A DNA stretch of 64,000 nucleotides from positions 1 to 64,000 of the forward strand of contig URZI01000005.1 of NCBI GenBank assembly GCA_900552385.1, read 5' to 3'. The notes beneath the pieces are model-generated. The model was not told the DNA's origin. It saw only the letters and a list, made by a program, of their open reading frames with translations, and did no database searches. Positions 7,922 to 15,055 of the stretch are shown here, piece by piece (the stretch's first letter is position 1; each line of letters begins with the position of its first letter). The stretch is from an uncultured Collinsella sp. (GTDB lineage: Bacteria; Actinomycetota; Coriobacteriia; Coriobacteriales; Coriobacteriaceae). A program made the position numbers and the translations under genes.

Positions 7922-9142
7922 CTAGTTCTCGTCCTCAAACATACCACCCGCGACGACCTCGTACATACGCTCGAGCTCCAAGCGGTCCATCAAAAGCGGA
8001 ACGGGGTACAGCGGATTGGCCTCGGCATCGGCATGCGCCGCCATCTCGGGAATGTCGGAGCGGCGAATGCCCGAGACATATTTGGGGATTCCCAGGATCT
8101 CGTTCATGCGGTCGACCCAATCGATAAAGGCCTCGGCCGCAAGACTATCCTGCGCGGTAGCCGGCGCAATGCCCGCCATGCGAGCAAGATCGGCAAGCTT
8201 GGGGGCGGCGGCGTCACCATAAGCGCGAAGCATGTGCGGCAGGATGATCGCGTTGGCCAAACCGTGCGGAATTCCGTATCGGCCGCCCAGACTGTGCGCG
8301 ATGGCATGCACATATCCGACATAGGAGCGGGTAAACGCAACGCCCGCCTTATACGCCGCCGAAAGCATATTGCGACGAGCGCGTATGTCGTCACCATGCT
8401 CATAGGCCTCGAGCAAATTGTCGTGGATAAGCTGCACCGCCTGTCGCGCCATCTTGCGCGTATAGGGCGTGGTGCTTCGCCCGATAAAGGCCTCAACGGC
8501 ATGCGTCAGGGCGTCCATGCCCGTCTGCCCCGTAATGGAAGCGGGCAAGCCGCACGTAAACTCGGGGTCGTGGACTGCAAAACGCGGGATGAGCACAAAG
8601 TCGTTAATGGGGTATTTGTAGTGCGTCCCGTCATCGGTAATTACCGCCGCAAGCGTGGCTTCGCTTCCCGTACCGGCGGTAGTGGGAACGGCGATGAGCA
8701 GCGGCAGGCGACGATGAATCCGCAGCAGGCCGCGCATCTTGTTGATGGGCTTGTTTGGCTGCGCAATGCGTGCGCCCACGCCCTTGGCACAGTCCATGGC
8801 CGAGCCACCGCCAAAGCCGATAATGGCCTGGCAGGCGCTCTCTCGATACAGGGACGCCGCTTCTTCCACGTTTGAAACCGTGGGGTTTGCACGCGTTTCG
8901 GCATAGACCGTAACGCCAATCCCCCTGGATGCGAGCGCCGTCTCGAGCGGTGCCGTGAGCCCCAGACGGGCAATGCCGGGATCCGTCACGATAAGGACCT
9001 TCTGGATCGAGCGCTTTTGAAGCACCGCGGGCACATCCTCGGCATGCTCCAAAATGCGCGGCTCGGTATAGGGCAGGATCGGCAATGCAATGCGAAAAAC
9101 CGTCTGATATGTTCGGCACCAGGCACGACGGGCTAGATGCAT
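7922..9142 (-). CDS. Iron-containing (type III) alcohol dehydrogenase
   Basis: A 406-aa enzyme of the iron alcohol dehydrogenase family. The nucleotide-binding GFGGGSAMDCAK is at about 109-120. Metal ligands are seen in GMDALTHAVEA (Asp and His), HAIAHSLGG and IPHGLANA. PTTAGTGSEAT is the second glycine-rich signature. The ATG has GGAG 8 nt upstream. It is the first gene of a two-gene operon with the aldehyde dehydrogenase. The first ~20 residues are atypical for the family, and a later start cannot be excluded. The promoter region holds a perfect TGTTGA/TCAACA dyad. Confidence 0.9.
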   Translation of the reverse strand: MHLARRAWCRTYQTVFRIALPILPYTEPRILEHAEDVPAVLQKRSIQKVLIVTDPGIARLGLTAPLETALASRGIGVTVYAETRANPTVSNVEEAASLYRESACQAIIGFGGGSAMDCAKGVGARIAQPNKPINKMRGLLRIHRRLPLLIAVPTTAGTGSEATLAAVITDDGTHYKYPINDFVLIPRFAVHDPEFTCGLPASITGQTGMDALTHAVEAFIGRSTTPYTRKMARQAVQLIHDNLLEAYEHGDDIRARRNMLSAAYKAGVAFTRSYVGYVHAIAHSLGGRYGIPHGLANAIILPHMLRAYGDAAAPKLADLARMAGIAPATAQDSLAAEAFIDWVDRMNEILGIPKYVSGIRRSDIPEMAAHADAEANPLYPVPLLMDRLELERMYEVVAGGMFEDEN

Positions 9143-9160
9143 AAAGGAAACTCCTTCATT

Positions 9161-9176
9161 TGTTGATAGGTCAACA
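9161..9176. promoter_or_regulatory. Operator-like dyad upstream of the alcohol dehydrogenase
   Basis: TGTTGATAGGTCAACA is a perfect 6-bp inverted repeat with a 4-bp spacer, 19 bp upstream of the start codon. The surrounding ~130 bp is AT-rich and must hold the divergent promoters of the dehydrogenase operon and rubrerythrin. The binding protein is unknown. Confidence 0.45.
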
Positions 9177-9398
9177 TTTGCTCGCCCGATTGTACTCAGC
9201 GGCGGTCAAAGACGGCCTGCCAATCGTTAATCAATCAACATCTTCATATCTCAAAATTGTTTTATTAAAAATCATTCCTAATAGGCTTCACATTTGGTTG
9301 CATTTATGGATAATAGAACTCGTCAAGACGCACGTCCGGAGAGGGCCCTTACGGGACCGGACGAGCGCGCAATCGCCATCGATCGAAAGGATCGAATC

Positions 9399-9959
9399 AT
9401 GAAGTTTGTTTGCCCCGTTTGCGGTTATGTGGAAGAGTTCGACGGCGACCAGCTGCCCGAGGATTTTAAGTGCCCCCAGTGCGGCGTTCCCGGTTCTCGT
9501 TTCCTGAAGCAGGAGGAGGGCCAGCTCGAGTGGGCCGCCGAGCACGTCGTGGGCGTCGCCAAGATGGAGGGTGTCTCTGAGGACATCGTTGCCGACCTGC
9601 GCGCCAACTTTGAGGGCGAGTGCTCTGAGGTCGGTATGTACCTGGCCATGGCTCGCGTCGCTCATCGCGAGGGCTATCCCGAGATCGGCCTGTACTGGGA
9701 AAAGGCTGCCCACGAGGAGGCCGAGCATGCCGCCAAGTTCGCCGAGCTCCTGGGCGAGGTCGTGACCGACTCCACCAAGAAGAACCTCGAGATGCGCGTT
9801 GAGGCCGAGAACGGCGCCACCGCCGGCAAGACCGATCTTGCCAAGCGTGCCAAGGCCGCCGGCCTCGATGCCATCCACGACACCGTGCACGAGATGGCTC
9901 GCGACGAGGCCCGCCACGGCAAGGCTTTCGCCGGCCTGCTCAAGCGCTACTTTGGCTAA
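9399..9959 (+). CDS. Reverse rubrerythrin (rubredoxin domain first)
   Basis: A 186-aa non-haem iron protein. The rubredoxin-like domain is at the N-terminus (CPVCGY and CPQCGVPGS, residues 5-30). The ferritin-like di-iron domain follows, with ECSEVGMYL, HEEAEHAAKF and DEARHGKAF as ligand motifs. This inverted order is the reverse rubrerythrin class, which in anaerobes reduces peroxide and oxygen with electrons from NADH-linked donors. The start has AAAGGAT 6 nt upstream. A hairpin (CGTCCGG at 9333, CCGGACG at 9357) lies in the probable 5' leader, and TTCACA-18 bp-TAATAG around 9287-9316 is a possible promoter. Transcribed alone, with its own terminator. Confidence 0.92.
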   Translation: MKFVCPVCGYVEEFDGDQLPEDFKCPQCGVPGSRFLKQEEGQLEWAAEHVVGVAKMEGVSEDIVADLRANFEGECSEVGMYLAMARVAHREGYPEIGLYWEKAAHEEAEHAAKFAELLGEVVTDSTKKNLEMRVEAENGATAGKTDLAKRAKAAGLDAIHDTVHEMARDEARHGKAFAGLLKRYFG

Positions 9960-9993
9960 GCCAACCGCCTGAGACATAACCTCAAGCTCGATG

Positions 9994-10025
9994 AGGCCCG
10001 GACCGTATTGGTTCGGGCCTTTTTC
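9994..10025 (+). terminator. Rubrerythrin terminator
   Basis: AGGCCCGGACC pairs with GGTTCGGGCCT, followed by TTTTT, 35 bp after the stop codon. Confidence 0.9.
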
Positions 10026-10090
10026 GTGCCTCACGAACTTGTTAACGCCCTGAAATAGGACCGTCTTCGGCATCGGCTTCTCGTCAAAAA

Positions 10091-10213
10091 CTAAGTGAGT
10101 AGACTTTTTGGAACTTGCCGAGCAGACCATCCATATCACTTTATAAAGCCGCAGGTAAATGCCTTGTTGCAAAACGACCTAGTCGCCAAAGTGCCAAAAG
10201 TCTACTCACTTAG
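10091..10213. repeat. 123-bp palindromic-ended element, copy 2
   Basis: Same length as copy 1, with arms CTAAGTGAGTAGACTTTT(T)GG at 10091 and the complement ending at 10213. Internal blocks CCGAGCA, CCGCAGGTA and CAAAAC are shared with copy 3. The stop codon and last three residues (Leu-Ser-Glu) of the DUF559-like gene are encoded by the right arm. Confidence 0.9.
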
Positions 10214-11329
10214 ATTCGCAGCCGTCCACGATCGAGCCATTTTGTGTCTAACGGGCATCTTTCCGTCAATTACTCCCAATTTTGTCCAGTCAACGAATAG
10301 TTCAGACCGGAGTAATGTCTCAGCCCTTTGCTCATCCGAGCTTTTATCACGATATTCAGCATCGAGCATCCTGCATATGGCCTTAACGATCGCGCGGAAT
10401 CTATCCTCATCCGATATCTGTCTGTGTGTCAGGAGAAGCACATCGTAGCCCATGGCCTGAAGGGCCGTCATGCGGTCAGCGTCACGCAAGCCATCCCCTG
10501 CGCGTCCGTGCGAGGCCTTTCCCTGACATTCAATGGCCACCTGTCGCCTGCCGTCCGGCGAAGAAAGAAGTAGGTCGATATATACACGGGACTTTCCCAC
10601 AATCGCTCGAGCACTTGTGCTTAGCATCACTTCAACATTAAGCTCTATGCCGCAAAAACTTTCGCCTCCCAGGGCTCGCGGCAGTCCAAGCAACAAATAC
10701 GCCTCGACCTCAAAAGGCGACGCGGCACCCAATGGAACGAGTTGCGATACCGCCATAAATCTATTGCCGTAACGCATCCCGCAAACATCTGAACAAAAAC
10801 GGTCAAGGTCTCCGCCCAAAACCAAAGCGTCTCGACGCCATAAATTTGAGGCGGTGCCGTCCTCGGACGGGCAGCGCACCCAACCGAACGTTGTCGAAAT
10901 CGCGCCCGAATCAATTGCATGCGAAAGCTCCGCCTCAAGTGCCGCCGGCAGGGCACACACCGCAAACAAGCCACACATCTCCGCCAATACCAAAAGAAGC
11001 TGAAGATCCGTCAGATGCCGCGACATGATGAATGTCGTCAGTAGAGGAGACGTAACCAAAAACCCATGCTCCGTTTCCAGCACGGATTCCCTGGGGAGCT
11101 CACCAAGAAACAGCCGCTGCCTAATGCTGGCAGGACAAGTCCGTTTGTTTCTCGTCCGAACCAATGTATACAACGGAAAACCGAGCGCGACCGCAGCCGT
11201 CGGGTTGCGGGCAAGATCATATCGCTGCCGGTCTTCTTCCGGTCGTGGAAGCGGCGGACACAAAGCGCGGACTTGAGGAGGCAAACGCCAGTACCTAAAA
11301 GCCGATATGTCACAAAGTAGATCCTTCAT
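10202..11329 (-). CDS. DUF559-like PD-(D/E)XK putative nuclease with AbiEi-like N-terminus
   Basis: A 375-aa protein (start at ATG 11329; a GTG lies two codons earlier; no clear ribosome binding site for either). The C-terminal domain has VYIDLLL, then VAIECQGK-SHG, DADRMTALQAMGYDVLLLTH: the Asp...Glu-X-Gln-Gly-Lys pattern and trailing D-R-L-GY of the Vsr/DUF559 nuclease fold. The N-terminal 200 residues resemble the AbiEi-like proteins common in Collinsella. No partner toxin or methyltransferase is adjacent. The last three residues and stop come from repeat copy 2, so the natural C-terminus may have been replaced. Role in defence or mobile-element biology is inference. Confidence 0.65.
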   Translation of the reverse strand: MKDLLCDISAFRYWRLPPQVRALCPPLPRPEEDRQRYDLARNPTAAVALGFPLYTLVRTRNKRTCPASIRQRLFLGELPRESVLETEHGFLVTSPLLTTFIMSRHLTDLQLLLVLAEMCGLFAVCALPAALEAELSHAIDSGAISTTFGWVRCPSEDGTASNLWRRDALVLGGDLDRFCSDVCGMRYGNRFMAVSQLVPLGAASPFEVEAYLLLGLPRALGGESFCGIELNVEVMLSTSARAIVGKSRVYIDLLLSSPDGRRQVAIECQGKASHGRAGDGLRDADRMTALQAMGYDVLLLTHRQISDEDRFRAIVKAICRMLDAEYRDKSSDEQRAETLLRSELFVDWTKLGVIDGKMPVRHKMARSWTAANLSE

Positions 11330-11412
11330 AGGCACAGGAGAACACGAATTTCAACCCAGTCAGTCACGCATTGGCGCGAACGCACCAAAAATGGCGCCGA
11401 ACGGACTGCCAA

Positions 11413-11478
11413 GTTTTCAACAGCCCTCCCCAACTGGCCAAAAGCTTGCCGAGAGCTGGACGAAGCCCTGTTGAAAAC
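11413..11478. repeat. 11-bp inverted repeat upstream of the DUF559-like gene
   Basis: GTTTTCAACAG at 11413-11423 and its exact complement at 11468-11478 are separated by 44 bp. They lie in the presumed promoter region of the DUF559-like gene, just before repeat copy 3. Could be a regulator site or a remnant of an element. Confidence 0.5.
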
Positions 11479-11510
11479 CCCATTTTTTTCTCATGCAGGA
11501 GCTTTGCGCG

Positions 11511-11633
11511 GCAAGTGAGTAGACTTTTTTGAACATCCCGAGCAGGCCGGTCATCCTGCTTTTCAAAACCGCAGGTAGATAGCTTGCTACAAAACCACCC
11601 GCTCGCCATCACGCCAAAAGTCTACTCACTTAG
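11511..11633. repeat. 123-bp palindromic-ended element, copy 3
   Basis: Left arm AAGTGAGTAGACTTTTTT at 11513, right arm CCAAAAGTCTACTCACTTAG ending at 11633. It has the same 123-bp length and the CAGGTAGAT block at the same offset as copies 1 and 2. The right arm contains the TGA stop of the pdxR-type gene. Confidence 0.9.
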
Positions 11634-13062
11634 ATTGCAGAGCACCCCCCATTAGCTGCAATTCCAAGGTATTAAGCATTTTTGGACTCAAATCGTCATA
11701 CTGGACAAGAATTTGAGTTGAGTTTTTAGGGACAGATGCGCCATCGGCACACCAATAACAGTCACTGATATCGACAAAAGGGATACTCGAGCGCGTGAGG
11801 GCCTGCGCAAAAGAGCTTCCGCCCGCTTCGCACTCCGCAACCACAGTGCAGTAAAGGCCCGCGTCTGCGTGTTCGATCGAGACCCCCCCTGCCGGAAACG
11901 CTTTCCGTACAAGCGAGGTCAGGCCATCACGCGCCTCGCGAGCACGAACGCGCACGCGGTTCACATGTCGCTCGTAATCACCAGATTCCAGCAAACGCGC
12001 CAAAGCGACCTGGTCAACAGAGCTCACCGACGAGGCGTAGAAACCAAGGTTGCGCCTAAACCGCTCCATTAGCTCATCGGGCAGCACCATGTACGCTAGA
12101 CGCAACGCCGATGAAAGGCTCTTCGAAAACGTGTTGGTGTAGATAACCGACTGGGCGGCATCAATCGACGCGAGCGCGGGAATCGGCTTCCCGGCAAGGC
12201 GAAACTCACAATCAAAGTCATCTTCGATGAGATACCGACCTGGTCGCTCGGCGGCCCAGCTCAGAAGCGCATAGCGACGCGCAATGCTCGTCACAAGGCC
12301 GGTCGGATACTGATGGGACGGCATCAGGTGAAGGACATCGGTCCCGCTTTTCTGCAGAGTGCTCAAGTCCACGCCCTCATCATCCAACGGGATATGTCGA
12401 ACTTGGCAGCCCATAGCCTGATAGATACGCGTCAGACGCAAATAGCCCGGATCCTCAACCGCATACACCTTGTCCGCGCCAAGCAACTGAACCAACATGG
12501 TATCGAGCAGCTGGGCGCCCGCACCGATAACGATGTTGTTGGGGTCGACATTCATACCCCTTGTCCCGTGCAGATGGTGAGCAATTGCGCGTCGCAGCCG
12601 AGCAGTGCCCTGCGCCGGTGCGGGCGAAAAGATTTCGCGCTCGTCTTCGGATGCCAGCGTCGCCCGTAGCGCGCTTTGCCAAAGCCGCGCCGCCTCCAAA
12701 GCAGAAGGAGAAAGCGCATCGAATCGCTCGACCTGTCCGTTGACATCATGCACGCTGGGGCCCACAGAGACGGCATCTCGGTCGATGCCCTCCGCAGCCG
12801 AAGCCAAAACCGGTGCATCCGGAAGCTCGCAAGCGTAGTAGCCACGACGTGGTATTGAGCAAATATAGCCCTCAGCGAGTAACTGGCTATATGCATTCTC
12901 GATGGTAATAACACTGATTCCCAGATGACTGGCAAAGGCGCGCTTAGACGGCAAATGCTCCCCCGCCACAATGCGTCCAGCTACGATATCATCTCGAATT
13001 TGCTGGTAAACATACTCATAGAGCGATGCTTCGCCGCGTTTTTCCAAATTGTAGTCAAGCAT
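11626..13062 (-). CDS. pdxR: MocR/GntR-type regulator, probable PdxR
   Basis: A 478-aa fusion of a GntR winged helix (about residues 1-80, with LPSKRAFASHLGISVITIENAY) and a fold-type I aminotransferase domain. The PLP lysine is expected in YTNTFSKSLSSALRLAY. It is divergent from pdxS-pdxT, the position of PdxR, which activates PLP synthesis genes when PLP is low. The start at 13062 (MLDYNLEKRG) has AGGTGATAG upstream; an ATG 33 nt earlier has no such site. The C-terminal ...QSK-stop lies in repeat copy 3. Confidence 0.88.
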   Translation of the reverse strand: MLDYNLEKRGEASLYEYVYQQIRDDIVAGRIVAGEHLPSKRAFASHLGISVITIENAYSQLLAEGYICSIPRRGYYACELPDAPVLASAAEGIDRDAVSVGPSVHDVNGQVERFDALSPSALEAARLWQSALRATLASEDEREIFSPAPAQGTARLRRAIAHHLHGTRGMNVDPNNIVIGAGAQLLDTMLVQLLGADKVYAVEDPGYLRLTRIYQAMGCQVRHIPLDDEGVDLSTLQKSGTDVLHLMPSHQYPTGLVTSIARRYALLSWAAERPGRYLIEDDFDCEFRLAGKPIPALASIDAAQSVIYTNTFSKSLSSALRLAYMVLPDELMERFRRNLGFYASSVSSVDQVALARLLESGDYERHVNRVRVRAREARDGLTSLVRKAFPAGGVSIEHADAGLYCTVVAECEAGGSSFAQALTRSSIPFVDISDCYWCADGASVPKNSTQILVQYDDLSPKMLNTLELQLMGGALQSK

Positions 13063-13073
13063 GAGCCTATCAC

Positions 13074-13115
13074 CTGACCTTATTAAGTCATTCAATCTGG
13101 TATTAGTCTGACCTT
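13074..13115. promoter_or_regulatory. Direct repeats in the pdxR-pdxS divergent promoter
   Basis: CTGACCTT occurs at 13074-13081 and 13108-13115, 34 bp apart, about three helical turns. PdxR-type MocR proteins are known to bind direct repeats between their own gene and the target, so this is the best candidate operator. Confidence 0.5.
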
Positions 13116-13207
13116 GTAATTATCTCGAAAACTGAGTATTTTGTCATACCCAGCTCCCCGATAGGATGTTCCGTCAAGCAATGCACATGCCAACCAAGGG
13201 AGCAACC

Positions 13208-14098
13208 ATGGCAGAACAGAACAGCAAGGCCGACCGCGTCAAACTCAATCGCGAGCTCGCGCAGATGCTCAAGGGCGGCGTCATCATGGACGTTACCACG
13301 CCCGAGCAGGCACGCATCGCCGAGGAGGCAGGCGCCTGCGCCGTCATGGCCCTCGAGCGCATCCCGGCCGACATCCGTGCCGCAGGCGGCGTCTCGCGCA
13401 TGAGCGACCCCAAGATGATCAAGGGCATCCAGGAGGCCGTCTCCATCCCCGTCATGGCCAAGTGCCGCATCGGTCACATCGTCGAGGCGCAGGTCCTGCA
13501 GGCCATCGAGATCGACTACATCGACGAGTCCGAGGTTCTCTCCCCTGCCGATGACGTCTATCACATCGACAAGACCCAGTTTGACGTGCCGTTTGTCTGC
13601 GGCGCCCGTGATCTGGGCGAGGCGCTGCGCCGTGTTGCCGAAGGCGCCACGATGATTCGCACCAAGGGTGAGCCGGGTACGGGCGACGTCGTTCAGGCCG
13701 TGCGTCACATGCGCAAGATCCAAAAGCAGATCCGTGACGTTGTTGCCCTGCGCAACGACGAGCTCTTTGAGGCAGCCAAGCAACTGCAGGTTCCGGTCGA
13801 GCTGGTGCGCGAGGTCCATGCCACGGGCAAGCTTCCCGTTGTGAACTTTGCCGCCGGCGGCGTAGCGACCCCCGCCGACGCCGCGCTGATGATGCAGCTG
13901 GGCGCCGAAGGCGTCTTTGTCGGCTCGGGCATCTTTAAGAGCGGCGACCCCGCCAAGCGCGCAGCCGCCATCGTCAAGGCCGTGGCAAACTTCACCGATG
14001 CCAAGCTCATCGCCGAGCTTTCGGAGGACCTGGGCGAGGCCATGGTGGGCATCAACGCCGACGAGATCGAGATTATCATGGAAGAGCGCGGGCGCTAG
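13208..14098 (+). CDS. pdxS: Pyridoxal 5'-phosphate synthase, PdxS subunit
   Basis: A 296-aa TIM-barrel enzyme that makes PLP from ribose 5-phosphate, glyceraldehyde 3-phosphate and ammonia. Catalytic residues are visible: Asp 28 in VIMDVTTPEQA, Lys 85 in PVMAKCRIGH, and the second lysine in RTKGEPGTGD. FAAGGVATPADAA and FVGSGIFKSGDP form the phosphate-binding loops. The start at 13208 (MAEQNSKADR) has AAGGGAG 5 nt upstream; the frame opens 42 nt earlier without one. PdxT follows after 20 nt and supplies ammonia. Confidence 0.97.
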   Translation: MAEQNSKADRVKLNRELAQMLKGGVIMDVTTPEQARIAEEAGACAVMALERIPADIRAAGGVSRMSDPKMIKGIQEAVSIPVMAKCRIGHIVEAQVLQAIEIDYIDESEVLSPADDVYHIDKTQFDVPFVCGARDLGEALRRVAEGATMIRTKGEPGTGDVVQAVRHMRKIQKQIRDVVALRNDELFEAAKQLQVPVELVREVHATGKLPVVNFAAGGVATPADAALMMQLGAEGVFVGSGIFKSGDPAKRAAAIVKAVANFTDAKLIAELSEDLGEAMVGINADEIEIIMEERGR

Positions 14099-14118
14099 TC
14101 CAGCAGAAAGGATCGCAC

Positions 14119-14706
14119 ATGAGCGATTATGCAGACCAGACGGTCGCCGTGCTGGCGGTCCAAGGCGCTTTTGTCGAGCACGAGACAAGACTATCCGAGC
14201 TGGGCGTACACTGTATTGAGCTGAGGCAGGCGGCTGATTTGAAGCAGGACTTTGACCGTCTGGTACTTCCCGGCGGCGAGTCTACCGTTCAAGGGAAGCT
14301 GCTTGATGAGTTGGGCATGCTCGAGGAGCTTCGTGCCCGCATCTCTGAAGGCATGCCCGTCCTGGGCACCTGTGCCGGCCTAATTCTGCTGGCTCACGAC
14401 CTTGCCGCCCATGACGATAAGGGCACGCCGCGTTTGGAAACCATGGATGTACTTGTCGAGCGCAATGCCTACGGCAGGCAGCTCGGCAGCTTTCGAACCA
14501 AGGGGCAGCTAGCCGGCATCGACGGTGAAGTGCCACTGACGTTTATCCGCGCTCCCCGCATCGTCGAGGTCCACGGCGACGCAAAGGCCTTAGCGAAAGT
14601 CGACGGCCGTATCGTCGCCGCGCGCCAGGGCAACCAGCTCGGCGTAACCTTCCACCCCGAACTCGACGAAGACACCCGCCTCCACGAACTGTTCCTACAA
14701 ATGTAG
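14119..14706 (+). CDS. pdxT: Pyridoxal 5'-phosphate synthase glutaminase, PdxT
   Basis: A 195-aa class I glutamine amidotransferase. It has LPGGESTV, the nucleophile elbow VLGTCAGLI (Cys 85) and GVTFHPELDED with the His-Glu pair. It releases ammonia from glutamine into the PdxS barrel. AGAAAGGAT precedes the ATG by 6 nt. It is the last gene of the operon; a cluster of large hairpins follows. Confidence 0.97.
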   Translation: MSDYADQTVAVLAVQGAFVEHETRLSELGVHCIELRQAADLKQDFDRLVLPGGESTVQGKLLDELGMLEELRARISEGMPVLGTCAGLILLAHDLAAHDDKGTPRLETMDVLVERNAYGRQLGSFRTKGQLAGIDGEVPLTFIRAPRIVEVHGDAKALAKVDGRIVAARQGNQLGVTFHPELDEDTRLHELFLQM

Positions 14707-14729
14707 GCATCGAAATCAACAAACGAAAC

Positions 14730-14793
14730 GAGAGTGGATAATCTCCCACCTTGAGCATGAATATGGGCTCATACCGGGAGATTATCCACTCTC
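14730..14793. repeat. 18-bp inverted repeat after pdxT
   Basis: GAGAGTGGATAATCTCCC at 14730-14747 and its exact complement at 14776-14793 enclose a 28-nt loop that itself can partly pair. It lacks a T run. First of four hairpins in the 349-bp gap between pdxT and the RGG-tail gene; no coding frame was seen in this gap. Confidence 0.8.
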
Positions 14794-14802
14794 ATGCTAC
14801 GT

Positions 14803-14856
14803 AGTCGTTGGGGACGTTCTTAAATGACCAGTCAAACAAGAACGTCCCCAACGACT
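14803..14856. repeat. 54-bp palindromic repeat, GGGGACGTTCTT type, copy A
   Basis: Perfect 19-bp arms (AGTCGTTGGGGACGTTCTT at 14803-14821, complement 14838-14856). The loop AAATGACCAGTCAAAC is nearly identical, in reverse orientation, to the loop of the hairpin at 59420-59471. Two copies of both arm and loop make this a dispersed repeat rather than an ordinary terminator. Confidence 0.8.
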
Positions 14857-14910
14857 ATCTTTTAGCAGGTCTGGATCATGGCAATGTCGATGTTTTGGCA
14901 CCGACAGCGA

Positions 14911-15011
14911 GCGCCCACCAGAGCGAACAAATTGGCATGAAAAGAGGACGGCATAGACCTTCTGGTCATGCCGTCCTCTTTGAATGACAAGTTGTCGCTC
15001 TGGTGGGCACG
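14911..15011. repeat. Nested double hairpin
   Basis: Outer arms share CCCACCAGAGCG (14914-14925) with its complement near 14995-15006. Inside, AAAGAGGACGGCAT at 14941-14954 pairs exactly with 14968-14981, extended by GACC/GGTC. The inner part could terminate transcription of the pdx operon (CTCTTTG tail). Confidence 0.75.
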
Positions 15012-15023
15012 CAGCGTCAACTA

Positions 15024-15051
15024 GTTACGCGGTTTGGTAAAACCGCGTAAC
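15024..15051. terminator. Hairpin just after the RGG-tail gene
   Basis: GTTACGCGGTTT at 15024-15035 pairs exactly with 15040-15051 around a GGTA loop. It begins 4 nt beyond the stop of the minus-strand gene. There is no T run beyond a TTT inside the stem, so the efficiency as a terminator is unclear. Confidence 0.6.
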
Positions 15052-15055
15052 CCAA

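Noticed and set aside
11364..11612. 82-codon minus frame between the DUF559-like and pdxR genes
   Set aside because: Overlaps the 123-bp repeat, has no ribosome binding site and ordinary shadow composition.
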